Positions 11,425 through 24,739 are shown, counted from the stretch's first letter. The stretch: 64,000 nt of DNA from Hemibagrus wyckioides (GCF_019097595.1 NC_080734.1:16946892-17010891); one strand, 5' to 3'. Notes: generated by a model not told the origin, from the letters alone. Translations and numbers: made by a program.

Positions 11425-12490
11425 GCACATTTGTCTTCTGATAAAGACACCAAGCCTCATTTTAGTCTAAGAGGAAGGAATAGAAAAACAATGTGAATGT
11501 GAATGATTTTAGGTGATAAGGATTTTTATGTGCGTACATCTTTTAGAGATTTATAGTTAATCATTTCTATCTCTGAATGAAAAACGTATTTTTTCATGTC
11601 ACCTGTTACAGCTTGAAGATGCCAGTGTGGCTATATATTGTATTACATAGAAGTCTGGCATGGTGAAGTTTACGTTGGCTACATAAACTGGGCTACCCAA
11701 AGAACATGCCCTCTTCATGGGGGAGCAGGTCACGCTGACCTTCTTAAGAAATACTGAGAACCATAACGAATCACGGTCACCCGCATAGATTGCAAACACA
11801 CCCACTCATATTACAAATGTCTAGAGTTAGTAGAATACACAGAGAATATATGATACTCCCTGGTGGTTCCAATAACAGTGGGAGTTGACCTAGGGCCCAT
11901 TTGTACACTTCTAGAGAGAGTTGAGCTCAGTCAAGCTCCACTGCTTCCTTTTTCTTCTTTTTCAACATCTGTACTATAGAGTAGCTTGTCACAAACACTG
12001 CTGTGAAGTGGCCAGAAGCTATCAGAGCTTCTAATTGATAGACTAGTACTTGGATATATAGCAAATGCTCACAAATAAAATAAACATTCACATTCTTTGG
12101 CATTACAGTTTGTCTGCTTATGAGAGTACACTGTAAATTGTTTCCCCATACATATCTTTCACCATGTATAAATATTATCTTTGTACCCTTTGCCAGGGTA
12201 ATACACTGCACCAGTGGTACCATCTCACACTCATACCATACTTGAGCATAGAATTCAGAGTAAACAAAAGCCTGGCACTGATGTGTTCTCGGGCAGCTAC
12301 AGTATAAGACTTTTATTCACTCACAGACTTATACACAGAACCCAAGCAAAGTGAATTTTACACTAGGAGTTGATGGATCAGATTTATTGGATTGTTTTGC
12401 AGACCAAGGGCAGAGCTCTGGTAGACAAATCTGTGCAATACATTAGCCTCAGACTGTGAAGGCAAGAGTAATAAATATGATTACTTTGAA
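11425..12490. other. Unassigned sequence
   Basis: No recognised gene or repeat. A 98-codon minus-strand opening (11927-12223) shows no domain. Confidence 0.45.
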
Positions 12491-12495
12491 TATGA

Positions 12496-12498
<3 letters not shown>

Positions 12499-12534
<36 letters not shown>
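12499..12534. repeat. (TG)n(CG)n microsatellite
   Basis: TG run ending in CGCGCG; alternating purine-pyrimidine throughout, so a possible Z-DNA former. Confidence 0.9.
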
Positions 12535-12539
12535 AGCTT

Positions 12540-13240
12540 GTCTCAACATCTAACCAGTTTCTCGAAATACCCGGAAAGATCGGTACTCTGAATAGACACA
12601 GCCACTCAATCGTTCACTGCTGGTCTCACAGATTTCTTGGCCAGATTACAAGATGAGATGAGATGGATGTATCCAATAGAATAAATCACTGGGAAAATGG
12701 CAGTCTCAGGGCCAATAGAAGACCATGCTCATGACCATTTATAAGGGGTCATTAGCATTACTGCGTAAGGACATTACGGTCGTATCCATTTAATGTGCTG
12801 ACACAACTGAGAATTATGGAGATTGTGTTTCCAATTTGGGTCTGTGTTTTTCAGTAATGTGTACAGTGGGACGATTTATTTCAATCCTTTTTTTAGAGGG
12901 AATGGGGCTCTTAATTTGTCCTTTCCCTAGGGTTCTTGTGTGTGTGTTGTAGGTGGGTCTTATCTCTCTGCCAGATTACTTACATACTATATATACAGCA
13001 TCATTAAAAATACTACAGTTCAGACCTTAGGGGATGTTTAATGATGAATAAAATGACACAACGCATACTGTGCGTTGATCAACAAATGAAAAAATAGTTA
13101 CAAGTAATAGAGAACAGGTGGGAGATGGTGTGTGTGGCTAAAGCCAAGAAGTGGCATGAAACCTTTTGATCTACGCACATTTAGGTGCATCAAAATGCCT
13201 GACTTTTTAAACATTTGTTGATATTCTGATATACTTCATT
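12540..13240. other. Unassigned sequence
   Basis: No recognised element. A GAGATGAGATGGATG tract occurs near 12655. Confidence 0.4.
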
Positions 13241-13247
13241 CTCCTAA

Positions 13248-13480
13248 TGCTTTAGGGGTTTCCTCAGGGAACTCTGGTTTCCTCCCCTGTCCAAATGCAT
13301 GTGTCGTAGCCTGATCAGCATCTCCAGTGTGTGTGATTGTGCCCTATGATGGGTTGACAGCCTGCCCAGGGTCCTTCCTGCCTTTTCCCCTGAGTCCACT
13401 AAGATAGGCTCCAGGTTCCAAGTGACCCTATGTATGTGAGCCCTATGTAATCGGTATAGAACATAATCGGTATGGATGGA
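13248..13480 (+). mobile_element. DANA/Mermaid-type SINE, 5'-truncated
   Basis: Contains GGGGTTTCCTCAGGGAACTC, TGGTTTCCTCCCCTGTCCAA, a GCATGTGTCGTAGCCTGATC block, CCCTATGATGGGTTGACAG, CCTGCCCAGGGTCCTTCCTG and a GATAGGCTCCAGGTTCCAAG block near the 3' end. The tRNA-like head is missing. Confidence 0.8.
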
Positions 13481-13631
13481 CTGATGAATATGTTTATATT
13501 TTGGTGTAAATTTGAACTTTTTACACCAGCCTGTAATTTCATAGCATAGACTAATTTCAGGATTTTTAAACTGTAACTATGCTTGAAATGAGCACCTGGA
13601 ACTCCCCTTTAAATAACCAGACCTTTCATTC

Positions 13632-13915
13632 ATTCAGTATGAAATCTCTCTCCTAGCCCAGCTCTAGCGATAACTCTAAGCCTTTGTTCTCTGATTGCTC
13701 ATTTGGTGTTGTCCATGTGTGCTTTAATTACTCGGATTCTCATTTTGTTTGCCCATTGTCTGACCTGTTGTATTTGACTATGATATTTGATATGTTACTT
13801 CTATTTGCACCATGGATCGTTTGCAAATTGTGTTTTTCACTAAACTTGCATTTGCATCATACACAAGCCTCATTTCTGACACTCACACTCTACTACTGTT
13901 ATGAATCACACTTGC
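13632..13915 (+). mobile_element. Candidate retroelement 3' end or LTR fragment
   Basis: A T-rich stretch with TTTGTTTGCCCATTGTCTGAC, then GCAAATTGTGTTTTTCACTAA and ACTTGCATTTGCATCA, followed by CTCATTTCTGACACTCACAC. This resembles the polyadenylation end of repeated fish retroelements as I remember them. No inverted TG..CA ends, primer-binding site or coding region could be shown. It could also be unique sequence. Confidence 0.3.
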
Positions 13916-13919
13916 ACTT

Positions 13920-15910
13920 CTATATTCCCCGTCATGTGCATTCTGCATAATATGCAATTCCTCCTCATAAGGCATCTCTTATGATACACAATTATGGCAG
14001 CATGATGCTACTCATAATGAGTTTGAAAAATAATAGCTAAGAGGTAAATAATTATCATTCACTCTGCTGATTACAGTGTTAAAGAAATGTGGGTTGCATT
14101 GAGTTCAAAGAGACTTGGGGACAGTCCTTACACTTGGTCTGGGTGTAGCAGAAATACATAGGGAAAAATCCAGCAGAATAAGGTGGACTGACATCTGTTC
14201 AGCTATCTGTACAAACTCAGATGATTCAAACACATCTTAAAGATGAATGATGTTGAATGAGGTATTTTTGAGAGGATTTGAATCTTTCTCAATCCCTTTC
14301 TGTTATCTGCCTCATCCTGTTATCTGTCTCAGGTTCTGTGTGTTCATGTAGATCAGTGAATAAATTAAAGATACAGGTCTGACTTCTGTAGGTTCCGTCA
14401 CTCAGGATAACAATAACTGCCCATATTTAAATATCCCCGACTATGAAGCACTCAAGAGTTTCTAAGCTAGCACTTCGGTTTAGCTTAGATACTGATTAAT
14501 ACATTCTCACAGAGATTCAAGCGAAAAGTAAGGGTATACTTTATGTTATACAGCTTCAATTTTTAAAGGATCATCATATTTGCTGTTTGAGAAATCTTTT
14601 GTAATATCTTGCGTGTACTGATCAAACCTTTTTTTAACCTTTTGTGTATTCCTGGGCAGAATATGAAGATGTTTAGTCTGCCAAGCCCTGATGGCATCGC
14701 CAAGCCCTTAGTGGTGTGTGAAAGCTATGAAAATACGAAATGAACATCAGATACAGCAGCAAAGCCTTGAAGGAGGAGAAAGGTAAGCTCTTTCACCACA
14801 TTGCAGTGTCAGGAACAAAAGTGGCCACAAGACGCCAATGGAAGAGTAGACATTGCTTTCACTGCACTGGAATGCAGATTAAAGGAGCTGGCAGCGAACA
14901 TAACAACATAGCAGTGGCTACCGAACACACAGCCTGCATGGTATCGTTTACTGTTTCATTGCTGGCAATGAAAAGCTACAGAAGTGGCTATACTGATTGA
15001 CGTGCAGATGCTGCTACAAAAACAGCCATTAGAAATAGAACATGAGCTAGAAATCCTATATCCTATAAAATATTTGCTGATTCCAAGAAAGGCGGCAGAA
15101 TGCACGAGCATTGTGGCTAGTATTGCATTTTCATTATAATTTCAGGAACCCTTAGAAAGGGTCACATGTACTAGTACACACAACACCGTGTTTACAACAA
15201 ACACCAGGGCAACAAAATTGTTCCTCCTGTCTCTGAGTTTAGCTACTGGACCAGTACCTCCAGACAGCAGATGTAATGTCTTGTAGCATGCCTGTACCTG
15301 GTGATTAGAAATCTAAATGCTTGTTTGGAACACCTAAGGCAAAGCTGAAATGAATCTGTTTTGTGACCTGACAGGCAAGTCACTGCCCAGTGTGGTTTAT
15401 GGGCAGGAAGAGACAGAGGTTTTGAGCCAGGTTGTGTCGCTGCATGATTGGCCATGTTGAGTGTCACTGTTATGGATGACCCTGCAGTACATATCAACAT
15501 CTGTCTAAGCATCTAGTATTAATGATAGCTCCATTCTAGCCATACAGACTATGAGTCAATCTGTTGATGCTACTGACAGGCCCTGAGTGCCACTACTCAC
15601 CAGATCAGACCTAGTATCCCAAATGAACAGGTCAGAATAGCACAGCAAACCACACACCTTGAAAAACTATCCTTTGTTCTAAATTATTAATGGTCACTGT
15701 GTACATTTGTCTTTCATTTTCTTTCACTCTTACTGTCAATAAGAAACCATTTCATCACCTCAAGTGATTCTCTGGCTAATTTATGAGCATTGCCTGTTAT
15801 TCTCTGCCATTAGGTTATGTTACAAATGATAAATTTGATACACAGGCTGCACTATGCAAAGAAAATTGCCCTGATGCAGAACAAAAGGAATTAGAAATGA
15901 AGGTTACATA
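13920..15910. other. Unassigned sequence
   Basis: No recognised gene or repeat. Openings at 14740-15000 (+) and 15243-15512 (-) carry no domain. Confidence 0.45.
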
Positions 15911-15913
15911 CAG

Positions 15914-16413
15914 ATTATGGCCAAAAGTTTTTGGACACTTGAACATCACACCCATTTGTGCTTTTTGAACATCCCATTCCACATTTATTCCCCTTTTGTT
16001 GTTACAATAAGCTTCTGTGAAGACTTTCCACTAGATGTTGGAGTGTGACTGTGGGGCTTAGTGATCATTCAGCTGCAGGAGCATTAGTGAGATCAGACAC
16101 TGATGTTGTAAGAGTGTGGAGTTCTGGGGTTCAGTCAGTGTTCCAGTTCATCCCAAACATGTTCAGTGGGGTTGAGTCAGAGTCAGGGCTCTGTGCAGAA
16201 CACTCCAGTTCTTTCTTAACACACTATGTCTTCATGGAGCTTGCTTTTGGCACAGGTACAGTGTGATGCTGGAACAGGTTTAAACATTTTAGTTCCAGTG
16301 AAGGGAACTTATAATGCACCAGCATACAGAGACATGTGTATAATTGCAACAAATCCAAATTTGTGGCAACTGTTTGTGGAAGAACCACATATGGGTGTGA
16401 TGGTCAGGACCAC
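15914..16413 (+). mobile_element. 500-bp non-autonomous DNA transposon, copy A
   Basis: It begins with the terminal motif TATGGCCAAAAGTTTTTGGA and keeps the internal blocks ACTAGATGTTGGAGTGTG, GATCAGACACTGATGTTGTA, GTTCAGTGGGGTTGAGTCAG and GAAGAACCACATATGGGTGT. These align in order with copy B (51180-51692). The right terminal repeat is lost after GGTCAGGAC. The terminus and TA-rich flank suggest a Tc1/mariner-like MITE, but superfamily assignment is inference. Confidence 0.85.
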
Positions 16414-16414
16414 A

Positions 16415-17930
16415 GAGTCAGAGTGCAGGACTTCAAGGCCACCTAAGTCACTGAATGGATATTTTATCAGCTGCACATGCAAGGCTGCACACATTTTAGC
16501 TATTCATTCTCTGCAAGGAAACGAGTAACGGGAAAAGTCCACCAGGTCTAAAGAAAACCAGAAACCACCCTGGCATTCCTGTTTTCAGTCACAGAAACCA
16601 CAGTAACATATGCAACCTTCTGTTTTTGTTAAGAAAAATACAAATTTTCATAATAAGGACCAGTCAGACAAATTCAAATTTGACATCTATTTCAATCACT
16701 TAAGGGACATTTGGTCCCCACAAAAACATACCAAACCTTTATAGTCTAACCGAGCACCCAAATATTCTGAGCTATAAGATATGATGCACCTTGGAAGATC
16801 TCAGCTTTGGCCATCTGTATGCGGTTAACACCATGGTTCCAGCCATGTGCACCTGCCAACTGGCATACAGTATGAAGTGTAATAACTCCATTTATGTCCA
16901 ACAGTCTAATATAGGCTTTAATGAATACAATATTCTTCTAAGTAAATTTTATACATTTGGAAAACTGCCATGCAGAGGACCTACAGTTAATATTACACTT
17001 TAGTGTGTTTTATTCCAACCTTCTTTTTTTTTTTTCAACTACCTTAAAGTGTACAGAAAAGATCCAATCTTATATTCTAGTTTTCACAGAGGAAAGTTGA
17101 AAACTATCCAGAAAACATTTATGTTTTTGCGTGAGGTCAAAATATTCCCTCTGCTGCATTTTGTATTAGTGTAAAAGGCTTCTATGCCCATTTTCGTCCT
17201 CATGTCCTTCCATTCCACTCTACGTAAACATCACTGTCAAAGCATCTAGGAAAAGTCGTCTAATCGCGAGAGCTTTAGCTTGCACCAGAAAACCCTGGCT
17301 AGGTAAGTGGCAGAGGAGAGAATTTTCTTCTCTTCTTGCCAAATGTGTGGCTGGAAAAGAATCGTCTCGGTGCCCTATGCTGCAGTAAAGCTTAAAGCTC
17401 CAGGAAATTTTGCTTGGACTTCAGAATCGAAAAAGCTGTCACAAATAACTGAGTTTCCACACTTATCCACTATTTTGCTGAGGTTGTGGGCTTATGTCGG
17501 ATTGGTATTCATCTTATAAAATTCACATTCAGCTTTGTGAGTTTTGGTCCTGCTGAGCCAACCCTTTGATGTGGTTATCATATCTCTGGAGTGTCTGTGT
17601 CCCATATGGGATCATTGCATACATCATCTTATCTTAATTAAACTAAGACTATTTATGCACTGGATATTTTGATTTACATCACTTATCTCTTATTTAAGTG
17701 GCCTGAAAACAACCATGTCACCGTGCTTTATAGTTGCCTATTTTGTACACCTGGACAAAGAAATAGGGAATACTGAAGGTAGAAATAAAGATTAAGGTAG
17801 ATTAAGAGATTCTAATAATCACCCATTGCAGGTCAGTAGCAAATCATCATCACAACCCACATCATAAAGCAGATGTTCAAACATATCCAGACCTCTTTGT
17901 GCATGTGACAATTTGTTTGCTTTAATAAGA
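16415..17930. other. Unassigned sequence
   Basis: No recognised feature apart from a T run near 17024-17035. Confidence 0.45.
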
Positions 17931-17934
17931 GAGG

Positions 17935-18250
17935 TGTTTATTTTGGGGTCAGACAAAGGCTACGTTGCATTTTGTTCGCATCGTGTGGAGAGGATCTGTA
18001 GGGACATCACTATAACTGGACTGTTATGCTGATGTCATTACATGGGTCCATGGCTCTAAAATTCAAACAGCATGTATGAGTGTGAACTGAGCTCTGCTCT
18101 CATTACCTAACTAAACAAATGCGTTGTGTTTTCCTTCATTATTAGCTAATTATTGAGGCAACCCTGATCCTATTCACCTCACTCTGTTCCTGACAGTAAA
18201 ATTCACTTTAATTAGTACTTAACCACATTCAGATGGGAACGCAATGATGT
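17935..18250. promoter_or_regulatory. Possible conserved non-coding element (composition only)
   Basis: A microsatellite-free stretch with several TAAT/ATTA homeodomain-type cores (GCTAATTATTGAGG, CTTTAATTAGTACTTAA) and balanced composition. No coding frame. The call is impression only; cross-species alignment is needed to support it. Confidence 0.2.
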
Positions 18251-18254
18251 TTCA

Positions 18255-19505
18255 CTTAACTCTGTTTTTATATATATGTTAATGAGGTACTTTAATGATA
18301 CTGGACAAGGAGTACTCTGGAGAATGGCAGTAGATGGCAGCAAGGAGGGGGAAAAAATGATAAAAAGAAATCCAAATAACACGTTCCTGTTCTTTGAAAT
18401 ACCTTATCCTTTAAAAATAAACAGAACTAATCAAAAACTTCAAAAAGACTCCAAAGCGGCATATAGAAAGAAATTTGCCAGTTTTATTGTGCAAGGCAGG
18501 AACAATGCATAATCAGTAGTTATACAGCTGAACCAAACCCACTACACAAATACAGAGCAGGCAGGAAGAACACTGTTGAACCAGATGTACAGCAGTTTGT
18601 GTAGTTCTTTTGAACCAATGTCCAGGGCACATAGCCTTAACAGGAAAGACCGGCTTGGCTGCCCATAAAGAATTTGCCTGATACACACCAAGAACTTCTG
18701 CATTTCCCATGATGCCTCTGTGTACTGGTTTTGGAATTCTTACAAGATTTGTTAGGTGATGGACAGGCATTATTGTGACTCAGTGTGCAGCTATGGTGAT
18801 ATACGCTGAAATAACCAGCAAACCTCAAGTCCTCAAATCCTGCCAAGTGTCCCCTGGAATGCTCCATCATTCAGAGATAGTATAACAGAAAAACATTATG
18901 CCAAAACAGATATCACCAAGTATTTTTCGAGCCAAAAGGAGACATAGACAGCTATATTTGAAACAAATAAAAGGGTTTATTTTACAGCCACACAAGCATA
19001 TTTGGGTGCCAAGATATCTTCCCGCCTTTGTGGAGGGAAAATCAAGTGTGATCATGTGTATTTTTCGAGTGCATAAGCAGAAACCGAGTGTCCATTTTCC
19101 CACTGGGTAAGCAGTTAGAGCTGCTGGGGCTTTATTGAGGGCTCCTCGACTGTTGTGCTTGGCACGAGGAAAGACATTTCTTGAAGCGGAATTATGGACC
19201 AAGGAAACCAGTGGAGGAGCTTTAATAGCTTCTGGTTTTTCTCAAAGCTTTGGGCCTGGTAAGAAGGAGCAGATAACCGTAAAAGTAACAGTTTCCTGGT
19301 TCTCTAAGTATGCTCAGTCGGTACACATTGTAGAATACTATTAGACTATTAAGATTTGTTAAATATGAGACTTTGCAGCAGAAATTCTTTTCAGAAGTTG
19401 CAGTGGCAGGGGTGAATGAAGTGGAATAAATGTGGCGCTGGGGAACCTGAATACGACAGTGTTTAACACAGACAAAACAAAAATTGTTAAAAAGAGAAAT
19501 TAATT
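18255..19505. other. Unassigned sequence
   Basis: Several short openings (18276-18512 +, 18513-18770 -, 18867-19202 -) but no domain or family match I can name. This may be a decayed retroelement. Confidence 0.4.
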
Positions 19506-19509
19506 CTGA

Positions 19510-19775
19510 TGTTTGCCTCACACCTCCAAAGTTGGGGGTTTGATACCCATCACTGCCCTGTGTGTGGAGTTTAGATGTTCTCCCCGTGTTGGGGGGGGGT
19601 TTCCCCGGGTACTCTGGTTTCCTTCCTAGTCCAAATACATGCACTGTAGGTTGATTGGCATCTCTAAATTGTCCATAGTGTGTAAATGGGTGCATGATTG
19701 TATAAATAGACTCCAAGTTTTCAGTGACCCAGTGTAGGATAAGCAGTACAGAAAATGGATAGGTAGATGGATGTT
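19510..19775 (+). mobile_element. DANA/Mermaid-type SINE
   Basis: Landmarks are GCCTCACACCTCCAAAGTTG, GGGGGTTTGATACCCATCAC (B-box-like), GTGTGGAGTTTAGATGTTCT, CCCCGGGTACTCTGGTTTCC, GTAGGTTGATTGGCATCTCT, AAATTGTCCATAGTGTG and a terminal GGATAAGCAGTACAGAAAAT. The A-box part of the head is unclear. A 9-G run interrupts the middle. Confidence 0.85.
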
Positions 19776-20026
19776 TCTTCAAATTCATCATCATGTAAAC
19801 CTACATCCCCTTGCCTACTTTCATCAATTCAAATGTCTTTACAATGACAGCCAAAGATAACACAATGATCTAATGAGCGTAATAACCTGCTAATTACAGC
19901 AAGATAATTCCTTTACTGTTACCAAGGTATTAGCTTGCTTTTTCTCTGTTAACAACACAAAACACATAGCTAGATATTATAAATTAAGTTTCTTCACTAT
20001 TTTTCATAATGTATGCAAGCAATCTG

Positions 20027-20285
20027 GCAGCATGGTGGTCCACTGAGTAACACTGCCACAAAACTACAGGGTCCTTGGATGGAAACTGAGCTTTCAGAGT
20101 TGTTCTCCCTGTGTTCACATAGGTTCCCTTGGGTTCTCAGGTTTCCTACTATGTATGCAGATTAGCTAATAAAGTGTGTGGATATGTGTGATGGACTGGT
20201 GACACATTTAAGGTAGATTATTCTGCCTTTACCTGGGGTTTCAGAGATAAGCTCTTGACCAGGATAAAAGTAGTTACTGAAGAAA
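20027..20285 (+). mobile_element. DANA/Mermaid-type SINE, degenerate
   Basis: The head reads GGCAGCATGGTGGTCCACTG. It then has GTTCTCCCTGTGTTCACATA, TCCCTTGGGTTCTCAGGTTT, GTGTGATGGACTGGTGACAC, and a terminal GACCAGGATAAAAGTAGTTA. Boundaries are approximate. Confidence 0.75.
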
Positions 20286-20289
20286 AATC

Positions 20290-20905
20290 TTTATCCATGA
20301 TTCAGTAAATTGTCTCTCATAAATAAAAAAATCTCTCTCATGTGTCATGTCATAAATTGTAAGTAAAGACACTTGGCCATGTCAGCTTTTAGCATCTGTA
20401 AATAATGCTGGTTCTGGAACATTCCCAGGAACAGTGTGTAATGCTCAGGTAAAAAAGGAGACTGGTGAAGCTCGGCAAACTGAGGAATATGTGATTGCTT
20501 ACCCTGTCTGTTTGGTTTTAGCCTAATAGACATGTTGCCACAAGTAGGTGGAGACAGATCTCGAACATTCCATTCAATTTAGAGGGTGTGGTGATTACAA
20601 AATAATTGTGCAACATTCTGCCTTGGATATTTAACCACACCAAATATTTGAAGTTGTTCTTCAAAGGGATGTAGTAGATATAATAAACAATTAAAATTAG
20701 AACTATAATTATAATTATGAATCAATAAGGGTATTATCATGAGAAAACCATTTCACAAAATGCTTGGTTTCAGTATGTACCAATTAAATAGATGTTGCTA
20801 GGGACACGCCTCTGTAACTGAAAAATAGGTTTACTAGTGTTTGCTAACTCAGAACATGTACAATCAGTATAGGAGTCAGGTTTATGTTATAAAATGTAAT
20901 ATAAC
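20290..20905. other. Unassigned AT-rich sequence
   Basis: No recognised feature. Confidence 0.45.
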
Positions 20906-20911
20906 TTACAT

Positions 20912-20912
20912 T

Positions 20913-20956
<44 letters not shown>

Positions 20957-20959
20957 TAT
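20912..20959. repeat. (TA)n microsatellite
   Basis: TA run with AAA and CA interruptions. Confidence 0.9.
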
Positions 20960-20964
20960 TCTTA

Positions 20965-22130
20965 CATTTCTATGGGGGCCCAGAAGTAGTGCAGAATCTT
21001 GAATATTTTATATCCAATATATGGAATGCTTACTTTGTTTTATATATTTCAAGATTGCACCAAATGTCTGTAAACATCATATGAATAGGATTAAAAACCT
21101 ACCTCCTAAGCTACAGTTGCAGTTACCCAGAAAAAGCCAAAAGATATATCTGTGCACACATTTGGCTTGTGTATGCATGTTTATGTGTGTTCATGTGCCT
21201 TTGATTAAACCAATGAACACATGCCAAAAAAAAAATGCAACAAACAATAATACAGAGCCACAACAAACTTGAACATAAACTAGAGTGTGTTAACTATTTC
21301 ACTACACCAGCATCTATTGCTTAGAAAGTATTTTCTAGATACTCAACCCTTAAATCTTTATTTAAATCATATGCCAGCCCACTGTAATCACTTACATTTA
21401 CACTAGTATACAAACACTGCTTGGTTTAGCAGCTTTGAAATCAAATTACTGTTTGCATGTGATACGCAAATCAGCTCATAATGATAGACAACATCCTGTG
21501 TTGTTTACTGTCTCCAGTTGTTCTATGCAAAATTTGTGGCATTAGAAGCCATGGTTTTATTTAGTATTATTTCATTTCCCCAAATTCAGAGAAAAGTTCC
21601 ACTACTGATGGTTAGTCTTGATATTTTGACAGTTTAACACAACAGTAAGCCTGGTTTCAGATCTAGAAAATGGTAGTATAGTATCGGTCCAATGGTTTAA
21701 TTTGCAATAATCAGTAATGATTATGCCTTTCATGATTACTACAACATGTATGGAAATCAAGAACACATCCATTATGGATAATACATCTTAATGCATCATG
21801 TCTCACCTAAAGTTGTTTGGGTTATCAGCTGTAAATCTGTTTTAAATAATCTTGGGAACATTTAATGTAGATAATAGTGGCTTTTATAGACTTTTATATA
21901 ATCCTGATACTCAAGTAGTGTAAAAAGGACTGGTAAAGTCTTTTCTGCTTTTTATTTAATGTTGTTTTTGGGTTCAGTCACCTTTACTGCATGGTCACTC
22001 AGTCAGAGAAACCTGTTTAAAAGGAACAACTACCTTTATAAAATAAAAAGTAAAAAAAACCCAACACATCCTGACTGTATTTGGAAAGAATTAGGATTTT
22101 TTTTGGCATGCCCTTCTCCATAAGAACCTT
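20965..22130. other. Unassigned AT-rich sequence
   Basis: No recognised feature. Confidence 0.45.
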
Positions 22131-22134
22131 TTAA

Positions 22135-22390
22135 GTACCAGACCTGTCCCTTTTCTCCTGTTCAGGATCCAAATTTGCCCCTTTGCCAGACTTTGCCATG
22201 TTTGCCTGGCTACAGCTCTGAGTCTCTTTATCTCACTGCCTTTTGATCTCTTGTGTATGACCTGCTTTTTATGTTTGCATTTCTCATGTTTGTTTCACAT
22301 TTGGACTGGCACTGGTTTCATTGTATTTGCCTTCCCACGTCCTGGACCCTTTCTTCGTGCATTGTTTAACAAATGCAAAATAAAATGATG
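22135..22390 (+). mobile_element. Candidate retroelement 3' end
   Basis: T- and C-rich sequence of the TTTGCC/CTTTTG/GACCTGC type with GTTTGCCTGGCTACAGCTCT and a final GCAAAATAAAATGATGCATG carrying an AATAAA signal near 22378. It resembles the 3' ends of repeated fish retroelements. No coding region is attached. Confidence 0.3.
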
Positions 22391-22394
22391 CATG

Positions 22395-23880
22395 CCAAAT
22401 TTACTAAATGTGATTATTCCATATATGGTGATTGTATTTTTCTACTGCACCTGAGAACTTGATTACTTTAGACAGAGTTATTTGGGATAAGTGGAGCTGG
22501 CAGAGCTATACTTTTGGCATAGTATTTTGCTGTACTGTGGCTGGGGTTTATTGGTTTAGGGGGTTGAACAGTAGATGCATGCTATTGAGGAACGTGGATG
22601 TGTCCCAGATGGCCTTATCACTAAAATGGCCCATTGGAACCCAGCGTCCAAGCCTGACAGTACCCAAATATCTCCAGCTATCAGAGGTGACAGGGCTCTT
22701 TGCATGCCTCCTGTGTTCACTCTCTATATAGTTCTAACTTTGAGGCATAGCGAAATTGGGGTTGTGCAGATTAATCCAGGCCACACTATTAGCTGCTCCT
22801 CAGCCTAAGCAGTCACCTTCTTAACTAAGGCTGTCCCAGATCTGCAGCTGTTAAAGGCTAAACCAGCTTTACATCCAGACTCAAATCGTTAAACTGTTCA
22901 TGCACAGTCAGATAAGAAATGTTTTCCAGACATAGCATGCTTTTAAAAGAGACTCTGATCGTAATCACAGCTCAGGATTAAGATCTAATTGTGCCAGAAG
23001 GCAAGTAATGTCAGGCTTGGTGTTGCTGTGTAATTAGCATTGGGAAGGCATAAACCAAAGATTGTGTTTCTGATATGGTCCAAGTGCATGGACACATCTC
23101 TGGCGTTTTTTTCCAGAGAGCTTGGTTTCTCATTGGCTGTTTGAGTGTGAATGCTTTGGCTTGTAATCATTCAGACTGAAGCTGTGCATGTAGTGTAAAT
23201 CAGCTCACATGAAGAGTGTTAAGAATTGGCTTCTGCTATACTGAGCTCTCCACTAACACTGTGAGATCATCATGCTATAAAAGTGACATTGAACATTTTC
23301 TGGTCTCTTCTTTTGTTTAAGAAAATGTCCATCCTAACAATTGCCTTTCTGAGATGTAGACAGACACGGCAAATAACTAATGCCCATGAATGGTTTTTGG
23401 AACTCAGACACTCACCAGAAGAGCCAATTCTGCATTATGACTCATTATACTTTTGAAGTCGAGCTTTTGTATATAGTGGGAAACAGCAATGTTTCACCAC
23501 AGGGAGAACTATTCCTTGTGGCTGGCTCACTACTTCTCCAGGTAGCGCAGGATGTAAACACTGAATGAACTGCCGAGCAAAAACCAAAGAACGAAGGCCA
23601 AAATTACTAAGCAGAGGAAAAATAGGCAGTGAAGAGAGTTGGCTGCAATCGCAGTCTGCTGTCAGTAATCCAACGACTAAGTAGCTTAGCTACAAGTGGT
23701 TTTAGCCACAGCTGCTAACCAGGAAGCCTGTGGTCTGAGGGCTTTGCTGAGAAAATGTTGAAGAGAGCTTTTCTCAACTTTGATACTCCTATGCACCTTA
23801 ATGGTTTGTAATTTAATGGCCACCCACTTGACCATACTAACATCCACTGTGCTTCAGACAATAGCCAGTGTGAGAAAGCT
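22395..23880. other. Unassigned sequence
   Basis: No recognised feature. A 99-codon opening at 22432-22731 has no domain. Confidence 0.4.
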
Positions 23881-23884
23881 CCCA

Positions 23885-23976
<92 letters not shown>
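23885..23976. repeat. (CTAT)n microsatellite
   Basis: About 23 perfect CTAT units followed by a TTAGCTAGC degenerate edge. No LINE 3' end is visible upstream, unlike the GATA arrays at 7995 and 37719. Confidence 0.97.
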
Positions 23977-23984
23977 TTAGCTAG

Positions 23985-24739
23985 CTATCTGGTAATATCA
24001 TGCATGAAATGTAATTTATTTTTTAAAAATGCATTTAAATGCTCCATCTGATTTTCTTGGGTTCATGTTAAACAATCTTGCTTCTGATCAAAGCTGGCAA
24101 CTTAGTAACTAGTCCAGCATTTTAGAAGAGCTAACAAATACAAATCATGAATAACCCAGCTCAGTTCACTCAGCAATGAAGAAAATTAAGAATGCTTAAA
24201 GAACTGCTTAAAGACCAGACAAGAGAGCATCCAATGATAAGAGTAAACATCAGTGTGAATTTGTATTGCTGGAAATGCCTGATTCGATCAAAGTGTCTGA
24301 AACTGAATAAGTTCTGCTTTTGCCAACAAAGTATTTACTTTGCTTGGAAGGTTTTGGTACAAATGGAAACCTCTACCAAACCATAGCATTATAAAAGGAG
24401 ACCTATGCCCAAAGCAACAGTTAGATACCTGCCAGTGTTTAGCTGTGCGTAATGTTCATTTAGTTGTAGCTCACAAACCAGTCGGATGGATCTCATATTT
24501 AAGATCTGATTCGATGGAATTACTAAAGTCTGCAGCCACAGTGAAACATACAATGACGCTGTGTCATGATATGGCACTGCATGGTGAAAGAGTTTTTAGA
24601 AAGAAGTCTGAATGGGGAGGTATGTGACTAAAAGGAGGGGCAGAAGTTACAAGACCATTGAGCTTAATGAGGTTGTTAACATGTTAAATGCTATCTTTAA
24701 GTAGACATGAAACATATTTTGTGTAAGTGTAATGCTTCT

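Noticed and set aside
14740..15000. 86-codon Lys-rich frame
   Set aside because: No similarity I can name and no supporting splice or promoter context.
19222..19794. 190-codon open frame on the minus strand, the longest in the window
   Set aside because: It runs largely across a SINE in antisense and has no domain; length is explained by chance.
23885..23976. Tandem array as possible CRISPR
   Set aside because: Four-base units without spacers in a vertebrate sequence; a microsatellite.
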